Source: Cephalotus follicularis (taxonomy: Eukaryota > Streptophyta > Magnoliopsida > Oxalidales > Cephalotaceae). From it: a DNA stretch of 64,000 bases. The stretch is from assembly GCA_001972305.1 (NCBI GenBank), contig BDDD01000314.1, positions 744,001-808,000 on the forward strand. Direction: 5' to 3'. The number at the start of each line of letters is the position of its first letter. Within the stretch, counting starts at the first letter, position 1. Of the stretch, positions 35,070-45,649 are shown one piece after another. The notes under the pieces are model-generated. The model saw only the letters and a list, made by a program, of their open reading frames with translations, was not told the DNA's origin and did no database searches. The position numbers were made by a program, and so were the translations under genes.

Positions 35070-35325
35070 GGTCGACTTTTTATGTAGAAGTCGAGTTTCT
35101 GAGATAAAGGCGTCGACGTGATTCACAAAGAGGTCGACGCGTTCTTTAAAAAATGGCTGTAAAAACGGTGCGTTTTAAAAGTCATCGACGCATTTGAAAT
35201 GAAGTCGACGTGTTTAAACAGATCGACGTATTTCAAAAGAGGTCGACGTGATTTTCATAAGTTTTCCAGAAAAGAAGTCGACTCTATTTTGTAAAGCATA
35301 AAAAATTCCAGAAAAGGAGTCGACG
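35070..35325. repeat. TCGA-core array upstream of E's extra gene
   Basis: Cores are at 35072, 35091, 35113, 35134, 35185, 35205, 35223, 35243, 35278 and 35320. Most steps are 18-22 bp and the last is 42. The context GTCGACGTG matches E's own LTR version of the motif. The array lies about 200-460 bp 5' of the extra gene's start on the minus strand. Confidence 0.8.
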
Positions 35326-35599
35326 TTTTTGTAAAACAGAACAAAAAAATAACTCTACAATTCTTGTCACATAATTGACTTATGCTCAAGAGATTGTGTT
35401 TGAGTCCTTTTACATGCAGTACATTTGAAATTGAAATATCTTTGTTACCTACGGAGCCGGTTCCAACGATTTGTCCTTTTGTATTGTCTCCAAAGGTTAC
35501 GTTTCCTCCGTCTTTTGGTTTCCAATTTATAAATAGACGTTTGTCACCCGTCATGTGTTGGGAACAACCACTATCGAGGTAGCTTTGTTGAAAATACAT
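35255..35599 (-). pseudogene. E protease region (fossil piece)
   Basis: The copia protease is recognised by YLDSGCSQHMTGDKRLF and by VKGLKHNLLSISQLCDKNC further on. It lies just after gag in the direction of transcription, as in SIRE. Part of a broken or defective pol. Confidence 0.85.
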
Positions 35600-36936
35600 C
35601 TTTGAAGACCTAAAAGTTTGTCAAGTTTTTCACTACTATTTGAAATTTTTGAAAAGGTCTTTTTAAGAGCATCAATTTCGATTTTTAAAATCTCATTTTC
35701 CTTTTCCAAAGAAATGGTCTTGTCTTCTAAGGTCTTATTAGATGAACATTCTAATTCATGTTTTAGACTAGCATTTTCTTTATTAAGTGCTTTAACGGTC
35801 TTTTTAAGAGAAGCATTTTCAAAACTAAATTTTTCAAGTAGTTCTAGAAGTTCAGTTACCTTATTTTCATCTTCATCTTCATCTTTGTCACTATCATTGA
35901 TTGCCATCAATGCTATTTGAGCAATTTCTTGGTCTTCTTCTTCATCGGAACTTGATTCATCACTATCCGACCAAGTGGCAAGCATAGCTTTCTTCTTTTT
36001 GATAGTGTCCTTTGCTTTCTTCAATCTTGGACACTCACTCTTGTAATGTCTGGGTTTGTTGCATTCGAAACAAACAATTTCTTCTTTCTTTGTTTCGGAT
36101 TTTGATGGGAATGTCTTCTTGAATTGTTTGTTCCCAAACTTTTTCTTTGCAAGGTACTTCTTGAATCTCCTTGTGATTAGAGCCATTTCATCGTCATTTT
36201 CTTCTTCACTGGAGTCCGGTGTAGAGGACTTGAATGCAATGACTTTCTTCTTCTTTTTATCTTGTTCTTCCTCATCCTCATGGTTTTTGATGGTCATTTC
36301 ATGCGTCATGAGTGATCCAAGGAGTTCTTCAAGCGGCAAGGTGTTGAGGTCTTTAGCTTCCTCTATGGCCGTAACTTTAGGCATCCAACTTTTCGGGAGA
36401 CACCTAAGTATCTTTCTTACCATTTCGCTATTAGTGTAGCATTTATTCAATGATTGTAAGGAATTAATGATATTAGTAAATCTAACAAACATATCAGAAA
36501 TATTTTCGTTTTCCTTTATAGAGAACATTTCGTATTCTCTTACAAGCATATTTATTTTTGCATCCTTGACTTGGTTGGTACCTTCATAGGTAACATCTAA
36601 ACTATCCCACATCTCTTTTGCGGTTGCGCAAGATGATACTCTATTGAATTCATTTGAATTTAAAGCACATATAATAACGTGTTTTGCTTTAGCATTTAAT
36701 TGTACATTTTTGCGATCATCATCCGTATAAGAGCTTATCGGTTTGAGGGTTTTGATACCTTCTTGTGAGATAATGTGAGGAAGTTCCAGACCGTCAATGA
36801 TGATGTCCCAAAGGTTAAAGTCAAGAGCTTGAATGAATATAGTCATCTTTGCCTTCCAATGACTATAGTTGTTTCCATCAAAAAATGGTGGCTTGGAGAT
36901 GGACATGCTTTCCTTGTTCGACATATTCAATTCCAT
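35551..36936 (-). CDS. gag: E Gag, SIRE-type (long open frame)
   Basis: An open frame of 461 codons. The N terminus (PPFFDGNNYSHWKAKM, IQALDFNLWDIIIDG) and middle (KHVIICALNSNEFNRVSSC, AKEMWDSLDVTYEGTNQVK, NISDMFVRFTNIINSL) are the copia Gag domain. A CCHC knuckle, CFECNKPRHYKSECP, lies near residue 290. After it come an acidic stretch and a long coiled coil (KFSFENASLKKTVKALNKEN, ISLEKENEILKIEIDALKK). Length and layout fit SIRE Gag. It would form the cytoplasmic particle of the element. Confidence 0.9.
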   Translation of the reverse strand: MELNMSNKESMSISKPPFFDGNNYSHWKAKMTIFIQALDFNLWDIIIDGLELPHIISQEGIKTLKPISSYTDDDRKNVQLNAKAKHVIICALNSNEFNRVSSCATAKEMWDSLDVTYEGTNQVKDAKINMLVREYEMFSIKENENISDMFVRFTNIINSLQSLNKCYTNSEMVRKILRCLPKSWMPKVTAIEEAKDLNTLPLEELLGSLMTHEMTIKNHEDEEEQDKKKKKVIAFKSSTPDSSEEENDDEMALITRRFKKYLAKKKFGNKQFKKTFPSKSETKKEEIVCFECNKPRHYKSECPRLKKAKDTIKKKKAMLATWSDSDESSSDEEEDQEIAQIALMAINDSDKDEDEDENKVTELLELLEKFSFENASLKKTVKALNKENASLKHELECSSNKTLEDKTISLEKENEILKIEIDALKKTFSKISNSSEKLDKLLGLQRCIFNKATSIVVVPNT

Positions 36937-36981
36937 AAGGATCTTTGTAATCTCTAACAGTTAAGAAATAAGATTAACCGC

Positions 36982-36991
36982 TCTGATACCA
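36982..36991 (-). other. E primer-binding site (complement)
   Basis: TCTGATACCA, the complement of the tRNA-Met primer word, lies two bases from the right LTR. Confidence 0.88.
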
Positions 36992-36993
36992 AT

Positions 36994-37882
36994 TGAAATA
37001 AAATCTCTTTTGATGTTGTGTAGATCTTGTTGAATTGATGTAGTTCAGTGTGTTTTCAGTCATCTCTTCTGAGGTTTCATGCTTCCTTTTATAGCCAGAA
37101 AAGATTTGTAGCCGTTGCTTGATTTATGGAAGCTTTTTGATTTAATAATGTGAGATGCAATTATTGAATTTTGTCTCTGCTGGTATAAAGACGTCGACTT
37201 CTTTGTGAAAGACGTCGATGTCTTTTCACTAGGTAGCCGTTAGAAGTGGTTGAACTAGCCATTCCAGTATTCCCGGGTCATATTCACTTAAAAAGACGTC
37301 GACTTCTTTTGAAAGGCGTCGATGTCATTTCTGGGAAATCTCCAGATATTGAAGCTTTGAACATCACATCGATTTCTTCTCTTGGAGTCGATGCATTTTC
37401 TGGGAATTGTAGTTACCTCTAGAAAGGCGTCGATGCTTGTAGATAGGCGTCGATGTCATTTGGAATGTCCTCGATGTCTTTTATGTAAGAATCGATGTTT
37501 TCAATTTGCAATTTCATACAGTAGCTTCTGGCTCAGAAAACATCTGAAAGCGTCGATGTTATCTTGGAAGTAGTCGATGTCATCCTGAAAGTAGTCGATG
37601 TCTTTTGGAAGTAGTCGATGTCTTTTGGTACGGACGTCGATGTTATTACTGGAAGGACGATGTCTTCTTTGTAATTGATCTTGCACTAAAGACGTCGATG
37701 TTATTTTTAAGGAGTCGACTTCTTTCGTATGGACGTCGATGTTTTTCCTTGAAAGTCGACTTCTTCTTCTGCAGATGATATATTGCTTTGATTTTGAACT
37801 TGTAATTCCTTGCACATCAAGTAAACTTGTTAAGTGCAAATATGTGATCATCAGAACAAGGATTGAGACTAAATCGTCAACA
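36994..37882 (-). repeat. E right (5') LTR
   Basis: An uninterrupted LTR of 889 bp from TGAAATAAAATCTC to TCGTCAACA, followed by the CACCC duplication. It carries the same TATA site and TCGA-core array (37190-37775) as the left LTR. Confidence 0.92.
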
Positions 37883-37887
37883 CACCC

Positions 37888-38883
37888 TGGTAAAGCAAAT
37901 GTGGTAGCTGATGCTCTGAGTAGGAAGAGTTCTGGGAGTGTAGCGGCTTTGCTTACTCAGTCGTAGTTGATAGCAGATATGGAGCGATTGGACTTGAATT
38001 TGTTTATTTGGGGTTTTGGAGGTTATATGGCTGGTATGAATATTGAACCTACTCTTATATCTCGGATTAAGGTAGCTCAGTGTGTTGATGGTGAGTTATG
38101 GGCGTTAGTCCAGAATGTTGACGAGGGTAAGAAGTCAGAATTTCGTGTGGATAAGCATGGTGTTATATTGTTGGGAAGTCGTTTGTGTGTGCTAGCTGAT
38201 CCTACGATCAGAGAGACTGTTTTGTCTGAGGCACACAATTCTCCATTTTCTATACATCCTGGTTCTATAAAAATGCATAGAGACTTGAAGAAAAATTTCT
38301 GGTGGAATGGAATGAAGAGGGATGTAGCTGAATTCATTGGGAGGTGTTTGGTCTGTCAGCAGGTCAAGATTGAGCACCAGCGAGCTAGTGGATTATTACA
38401 GCCCTAGGAGATTCCAGTATGGAAATGGGAGAGTATAGCGATGGATTTTATTACTGGTTTGCCAAGAACTTTCTGGAGGAATAATGCTATTTGGGTTGTA
38501 GTGGATCGATTGACCAAATCGGCTCACTTCTTGGCTATCCAAGAGGATTTCTCTATGGACCGTTTGGTTGAGGTTTTCTGGCAGAAGATTGTGAGACTTC
38601 ATGGGACACCTATGTCAATTGTTTCGGATAGCGACCCCCATTTCACTTCATGGTTTTGGAAGGGATTTTAGAAGGCATGGGGTATAAGGCTCAATTACAG
38701 TACAACTTTCCATCCACAGACATATGGGCAGTCAGAGAGGACCATGCAGACTTTAGAGGATATGTTGAGGTCTTGTGCTTTGGAGTGGACTGGAAACTGG
38801 GATGAGTATTTGAACTTTGTAGAGTTTGCCTACAATAACAGTGCATTCGGATGGCTCCGTTCGAGGCCTTGTATGGGAGGAAG
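37888..38883 (+). pseudogene. A integrase region, first part (fossil)
   Basis: This is A's pol continuing after E. It opens with the end of RNase H ([20 protein letters not shown]). The integrase zinc-binding part follows (HIHPGSIKMHRDLKK-like, WWNGMKRDVAEFIGRCLVCQ), then the core (WKWESIAMDFITGLPRTFW, IWVVVDRLTKSAHFLAI, GTPMSIVSDSDPHFTSWFWK, YAYNNS-like). F is inserted here; its GGAAG duplication is at 38879-38883. Broken. Confidence 0.88.
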
Positions 38884-39714
38884 TGTCACACCCATCCCAA
38901 CCGAGACAGATGTGACAATCATGTGACAAGTCTCCTTTTGGAAACCTCCACGTGACATCTTAAAACCTGGTTGAAAACTTCTTAATAAACCACAAAAATA
39001 ATCATAACTTGAACATTTTCCAAAAAGCTGAAATTTTTTCTAACTCTTAAAATTTTACGAAAATCGGGCATGTAGTACTCGTTCATCGGACTATGCCCCC
39101 TGTAAAGAAAAACACATTTTTATAAACGGGCTCAGCCCTCAGCAAAACACACTCCCGAAGGAGGAATCAATAGTTTAACTAATAGACATGCATGGTTGGG
39201 CTCTGCCTCAACCATATCAGCAAGCATGAATCATAATTATATTGGGCTCTGCCCTTTCAAAACAAAACCATAAGGAAAAACATTTATTTAAAAACATAAA
39301 TAATGCATAATTAAAATGCTGATGTAGTGAAACTATGCATGTGTTGAAAACCCTGGTAGCATGCCTTGCCCTTGTGGTACATTCACTATTGAATCTGACT
39401 TAGCAACTGCCCACCATCATCTGAAATAGAAAACTGGGAGTGGGTTAGTCCAAATGACTAAGTGAGTTGGGACAAGTCATTCCCTATTACATCCATGAAT
39501 AATAGGATGTGCTGAAAGAAAATAATATATCAATGATCAAGAATATAGAAAGCAATAATTAAGGCAGAACTAATCAACAAGACTTCAATAAAAGTACACG
39601 AGTACAATAGAATCACAATAAGAGCAGAGTCCAAATCAATATCAAGAATTACGAATATGATCTGAAATAAAAAAAAAAGAAATGTGCCCATATGATATAA
39701 TATCTAGAATACTG

Positions 39715-40110
39715 GCTCATCGATACTGTCTAAGATACTGACACAACTATGCTATCTGTGATGCTGACACAACTGTGCGATCTAGGATGCAAACACAACT
39801 GTGCTATATGGGTGCTGACACAACTGTACTATCTGGAATATAAACACAACTGTGATATCTGAATGCTGACACAACTGTAGTATCCGAAACATAAACACAA
39901 TTGGATTATCTGAATGTTGACACAATTGTACTATCTCAAAAATAAACACAATTGTGATATTTGAATGCTGACACAATTGTGCTATTTGGAATGCTGAAAC
40001 AAAGATGCTATCTGGAATACTGGCACAACTGTGCTATCTGGAATACAGGCACAACTATGTTATATGGAATTCAAACACAACTACGCTATCTGGGATACTG
40101 GATGCTGGTA
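39715..40110. repeat. 26-bp minisatellite in F LTR
   Basis: The unit is roughly CTGACACAACTGTGCTATCTGG plus four bases. ACACAAC begins at 39741, 39767, 39793, 39818 and 39844, giving steps of 25-26 bp, and continues for about fifteen decayed units. The right LTR copy is at about 44575-44905. Confidence 0.85.
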
Positions 40111-40227
40111 TAGCTAAGTTTTCATCAACATATATCCGTCAATTCCCAATATATCTGTCAATTCCATATATCCGTCAATTCCCATATGGCCATATCGAAT
40201 GGCAAATCCATCATCCTCAACGTAGTA

Positions 40228-40390
40228 CCCCCTTTACCCTCGCCCGAGGGGCCTACTACGCTCCATTCAACCCCTACCCTCGCCCGGGGGTCTACTATAC
40301 TGCACTCACCCCCTACCCTCTCCCGGGGGCCTACTATATTGTACTACACTTACCCCCTAACCTCGTCCGGGGGTCTACTATACACAACAT
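40228..40390. repeat. GC-rich tandem repeat in F LTR
   Basis: Four copies of a unit of about 40-45 bp contain ACCCTCGCCCGGGGGYCTACTA. They lie in an otherwise A/T-rich LTR. They were not found in F's right LTR. Confidence 0.75.
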
Positions 40391-42128
40391 CTGAATCTGG
40401 TACACAATATCCAGTGCACAAAATCTGGTACACCATCACTGGTGCACAATACCTGAAACTGGGTCCAAGGGGTAAGCGACAGAGCAGCTCTGCTACACTC
40501 ACACTCAGCATACCATCATAGACAATAGTATACTGTAGACCCAGGTATGGAACCCGGGGGCAGATCCGACATAACACCCCATCATAGATCAATGGGCCTG
40601 CTAAGGAGAGTTGAGCGTCGAATGTACACCTCACCCTGGACCAATAGTTGATCTGACATATCACTGGTACCAGCATCAGAGCACACAACTCACAATGATA
40701 CGTAAATTGGAAGGTGACCCAGTCACCCAGAGCTAGAGCACTCGTATGCTCGGAACTGTGTCTCAATCACATGACATGCTCAACATAACACATACGAGAT
40801 ATGAATCTCAACCGAGTCATGATATAAATCAGACAGCAATCACAATATCACAAACACAACGATACGCAACACAAGAGGGTGATCTAGTCACCAAGAATCT
40901 GACTCATAAGAATCAATAAACATGCTCAACTTAAGACATATGGAAATTCAAATCTCGCTCAAGTAATCAATGACTCTATTCAATTCAAGAAATATGTTTA
41001 ACCAAAGACACATGGGCATACAAATCCTGACTGAATCATAAAATAACACAGACAACAAGGCACATGCAATAAACAATGCTCTGGATCATCCACAGGATTC
41101 GCATCTCACCGGATACTGAAATCTAATTCGGCTATCGTATTCCACGTCATGGACTAGAAACTCCACTATCGTCGATCAAATCCTTAACTCTGCATAAACA
41201 ACACATATCACACTCTCGTTACACCCTACACACACACTGCAAACACCACGCGTCACCGGAACTCTGACCAGATTCCGGCCTACCTGCCAAAACACTAACA
41301 ACCACACCAACGGACTCCAAAAATAGAGGTCTACTCATTCCTAGCGGAGACCCGCCTGGAAGCACCCCGGAACGCCATGGAACGACGGATAGTGGCGCTA
41401 ACTCACTAAGTTCGGACTTAGTGCAACTCGGTCAACGTGTCATTGATTGGTGGCAACATATATGGATGCCAACACCTCGATAAACGCACTGGTGGCCATG
41501 ACTCGCCGTGACTCGGCGCCAAGCATGGCGTCACAAGTGGCAGCGAGTCAACTCATTCAGTTGACTCAGTCGACTAATTCTGGCCGATTCCAGCCAAATC
41601 ACACCTCAGTCACCATCAAAATGGGAAGAGGTGGTCTTCTAGACCATGACCGGCCCAACCCGCGATAAAAACGGCGGCGAAGGAGAACCGGTAGTGACGG
41701 CAGGCGAAGAAGAAAGGAAGAGAAAGAAGTAAAAAGAGGAGGAAGAAGGCTTACCGGCGGCCAGAGGAAGACTCGCGCGCCATCTCCCGGACCGACGCCT
41801 TCGTCCGATCCGTCTTCTCCCGACGTTCTCTCTTTCTCTGCCACTCTACATCTCTCTTTCGCTTCACTGGTGCGGGTGCTTCATGACCCCGTGCCTTATT
41901 ATTATTATTTTTTTTATTATTTTTTTAACAATGAAGCACCTGGCGCTTTCTAGAAAGCGTCGGGCGCTTCTCTCCCAATTTTTTTATATATTATTATTAT
42001 TATATATTTGTGTATATATATTTTTTTTATTTAATATCACACATAATCTACTAAAATGACACATATGAATATTACACGTCACATGTTTTGCATGCATTCA
42101 CTTCTAAAATGTGACACGCAGTGTCACA

Positions 42129-43675
42129 ATCTCCCCCCCTTTAAAAACTTTGTCCTTAAAATTTACTCACATCACAGGAGAAGAAATCTCGGTATTTTCT
42201 ATGCATCTTGCTCTTTACACTTCCCGGTAGTATTCTACCACCTGATTCTTCTGACAGGTCTGATCTGGTCTAACATGCATATGTACTGATACTTCCTCAC
42301 ATTTCAGTTTTGACCAGTCCAAAACTAATAAATCTACTAAATGTTCAAAGTACTTCCTCAACACTAATACATGGAAGCTGTTACAGATACATGTCGTTGG
42401 AACTGAGCCCTTCACGGCTCCCAACTTAAACACTCTTATCAATAATATCCTTGCTTGAGCATATCTAGCATTACCAACCATTCAGCGTTATGGGAGTGTC
42501 ATGCCACTAGCCTGATAGCTTTTATCTTTGATACATACCAAAAATCTACTCTCAGAGCTGGAATGTGCAAAACTATTATACATCGTCCAAGCACGCTTAA
42601 CTTCGAAGTTCCGATGGCATCCAGTGCATTAGCGCTGGTATGATAGCACCCAAGCGGTCTAAATCGTAGATTAGCCGAATCGACAAAAATGTGTCGTTTG
42701 AGTAGGTCATTTCTATATGACTTATATCATATTATACCTTAGCTGTGTCCGCGTCGATCGTCTAATGAAGTTCATCGTGACCTGCTCCATGCATAAAACT
42801 GACAAGTTCTCGTGCAATGTTCTGACCACTCTAACACAATGAATAATTCATCCAAAGATGAGTAAGAGACGTAGAAAAGCTTCTTACCCAAAGCATCTGT
42901 AACCATGTCTACATTGCCCTGGGGTATTCGTTAGCGTAATCATAGTCTTTAATCATTTCCACCCATATCTACTTGGGGTTCGAATCCCTATCCATAACGA
43001 TCTACGTAGGGCCGACATTCGTCCACAATAGATGATGTCTCCTAGACATAGCCCTTACATAACCCTTACAGGCTACATCATTCACTATACTCCACTAATC
43101 GTTTATACCAAGTTCTCTATCAGAAACGTACTGTAATGATTGTCTGAACCTCTTATAACAATTTGTCACTATCAACGATTCGTCGCTACGATGTTGTTCT
43201 GAAATATATGCAAGAACCCTGAAAGAGTTCCTCCAACGCATTTAAGATGCTCTATTCTATACATCATGCTCTAATAGCTCATAAAGTCTAGAATAGCTAG
43301 GCTATAACCCGCTAGAACTCTGACTCAAACACATTTATTAATAAAGCGATTGCGAAAAGTATCTTCCTCGTGACTAACTCGGTTGCTACCCAAAACGAAG
43401 ATAACCTCCTAGAATACCTTCGGTCTTAGAATCCTTATCCTTACATCTTACTCTAATTCTACATCAGTCGTCTATCTGGTAACCTTAAAAGATCTCACAA
43501 TCTTTGTCCATAACGGAACCCAACTCCTTGACCACGAGGCATGCTACCGAACACATGACTATGATGCAATGCATGATATGCATGAGTTTAAAACCATATT
43601 CTCTTTTCTTCAAAATTTTGAAAACATTTCACTTTAAAAGTCTAGATAATCTAAAACATCGCCCTGATACCAAAA
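42129..43675 (-). other. F internal region, non-coding
   Basis: It begins with the polypurine complement and ends with the primer-site complement. No gag or pol frame is open. Around 42350-42430 the words CCTCAACACTAATACATGGAAG and neighbouring bases faintly resemble the antisense of B's pol end near 21298-21330. This would make the region a decayed Tekay pol remnant; that link is an inference. Confidence 0.6.
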
Positions 43676-45079
43676 TGTCACACCCGTCCCAACCGAGACA
43701 GATCTGACAATCACGTGATAAGCCTCCTTTCGGAAACCTCCACGTGAAATCTTAAAAGCTGTTTGAAAACTTCTTAAAAACCACAAAAATAATCATAACT
43801 TGAACTTTTTCCAAAAAGCTAAAAAAATTTCTAACTCTTAAAATTTTACGAAAATCGGGCATGTAGTATTCGTTTATCGGACTATGCCCCCTGTAAAGAA
43901 AAACACATTTTTATAAACGGGCTCAGCCCTCAGCAAAACACACTCCCGAAAGAGGAATCAATAGGTTAACTAATAAACATGCATTGCTGGGCTCTGCCTC
44001 AACCATATCAGCAAGCATGAATCATAATTATATTGGGCTTCGCCCTTTCAAAACAAAACCATAGGGAAAAACATTTATTTAAAAACATAAATAATGCATA
44101 ATTAAAATGCTGATGTAGTGAAACTATGCATGTGTTTAAAACCCTGGTAGCATGCCCTGCCCTCATGGTACATTCACTATTGAATCCGACTTAGCAACTA
44201 CTCACCATCATCTGAAATAGAAAACTGAGAGGGGGTTAGTCTAAATGACTAAGTGAGTTGGGACAAGTCATTCCCTGTTACATCCATGAATAATAGGATG
44301 TGTTGAAAGAAAATAATATAGCAATGATCAAGAATATAGAAAGCAATAATTAAGGCGGAACTAATCAACAAGACTTCAATAAAAGCAACTCAACACTGAA
44401 AGGTATTGAACAAATCTCAAACTTAAACTTGTACTACAGGAGTACAATAGAATAACAATAAGAACAGAGTGCAAATGAATATCAAGAATTACGAATATGA
44501 TCTGAAATTAGAAAACAAGAAATGTGCCCATATGATATAATATCTAGAATATTGGCTCATCGATACTGTCTAAGATACTGACAAAGCTATGCTATCTGGG
44601 ATGCTGACATAACGGTGAGATCTAGGAAGCAAACACAACTGTGCTATCTGGGTGCTGACACAACTGTACTATCTGAAATATAAACACAATTGTGATATCT
44701 GAATGCTGACACAACTGTACTATCTGAAAAATAAACACAATTGTGATATCTGAATACTGACACAACTGTGCTATCTGGAATACTGACACAAACATTCTAT
44801 CTGGAATACTGGCACAACTGTGCTATCTGGGATACTGGCACAACTATGCCATCTAGAATACAAACACAACTACGCTATCTGGGATACTGGCACAACTGTG
44901 CAGAAAGTGTCGGGCACTTCTCTCCCATTTTTTATAAATTATTATTATTATTATATATTTGTATGTATATATATTTTTTATTTAATATCACACATAATCT
45001 ACTAAAATGACACACACGAATATTACACATCACATGTTTTGCATGCATTCACTTCTAAAATATGACCCGAGGTGTCACA
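43676..45079 (-). repeat. F right (5') LTR
   Basis: It matches the two ends of the left LTR and carries the 26-bp array. It is 1.4 kb against 3.2 kb on the left. It ends GTGTCACA before the GGAAG duplication. Confidence 0.88.
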
Positions 45080-45084
45080 GGAAG

Positions 45085-45649
45085 TGTCGAGCTCCGACGT
45101 GTTGGGATGAGGTAGAAAAACTAGTTATTGAGGGACCTGAGCAAGTTCATATCACTACCAATAAAGTGACTATAGCTAGGGAGAGATTGAAGGCAGCTCA
45201 ATCTCGACAGAAGAGTTATGCAGATAGATATCGGAAGGACTTGGAGTTTAAAGTAAGTGAACATGTGTTCTTGAAAGTTTCACCTTGGAAAGGAGTCCGG
45301 CGGTTTGGGTTGAAGGGAAAGTAGAGTCCTTGGTTTATCGGACCATTTGAGATTATGGAAAAGATTGGAGTGGTTTCTTATCGGTTAGCTTTGCCTCCGC
45401 AGTTATCTCATGTCCATAATGTGTTCCATGTGTCTCTGTTGAGGGGTTATCAGTATCATCCCATGCACGTGGTCCATTATCCTTTGGACAGTATCCGGAA
45501 GGATCTATCTAGTGATGAAGAGGCTGAAGCTATTTTGGATCGACAGGAGTGGGTTAGAGAAGTAACACCATTCCTTTTGTTAAGGTCTTGTGGAAGAACC
45601 ATCCTGAGAGTGAGGCTACATGGGAATTAGAGGAGCATATTCGAGAAGA
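45085..45649 (+). pseudogene. A integrase C-terminal part and chromodomain (fossil)
   Basis: After F the integrase resumes with CRAPTCWDEVEKLVIEGPEQ, ARERLKAAQSRQKSYADRYR and the GPY/F-type words PWFIGPFEIMEKIGVVSYRL, LSHVHNVFHVSLLR. Near 45570-45649 a chromodomain-like tail is readable (WKNHPESEATWELEEHIREE). In Tekay the chromodomain tethers integration to chromatin. Broken. Confidence 0.87.

Larger units (their letters stand above)
28744..37882 (-). mobile_element. E: SIRE-like Ty1/copia element inside A
   Basis: LTRs of about 0.89 kb lie at 28744-28753 plus 32013-32895 (left, split by D) and at 36994-37882 (right). The terminal words are TGAAATAAA and CGTCAACA. The primer-site complement TCTGATACCA (36982-36991) and polypurine complement ATCTCCCCCTTTTT (32896) show minus-strand orientation. 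The duplication CACCC (28739-28743, 37883-37887) is perfect, and A's pol continues beyond it. Parts seen are gag, a protease piece and an extra 3' gene; RT and integrase were not seen between them. LTRs differ at roughly 15 of 880 positions, so E is young. It is broken or was non-autonomous. Confidence 0.9.
38884..42128 (-). repeat. F left (3') LTR
   Basis: It contains, in order, a block shared with K's LTR (39058-39165), a 26-bp tandem array (about 39715-40110), four copies of a CTCGCCCGGGGG-containing unit of about 40-45 bp (40228-40390), scattered GTCAAC/GTCGAC words at 41548-41580, and A/T-rich runs (41896-42035). No gene is recognised; the frames at 40005-40766 and 41599-41844 read through repeats. 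Confidence 0.85.
38884..45079 (-). mobile_element. F: LARD-like LTR element inside A's integrase
   Basis: The LTRs start TGTCACACCCRTCCCAACC (38884, 43676) and end GTGTCACA (42128, 45079). The left LTR is 3.2 kb and the right 1.4 kb. A polypurine complement (ATCTCCCCCCCTTT, 42129) and primer-site complement (CTGATACCA, about 43664-43672) put the element on the minus strand. The 1.5-kb inside has no usable reading frame. The duplication GGAAG is perfect (38879-38883, 45080-45084), and A's integrase continues beyond it. LTRs differ by about 6-7% over the first 240 bp. It looks like a non-autonomous derivative of a Tekay-like element. Confidence 0.88.

Noticed and set aside
35618-36439. Plus-strand Ser/Phe-rich frames of 100-127 codons
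   Set aside because: They are antisense of E's acidic and lysine-rich Gag.
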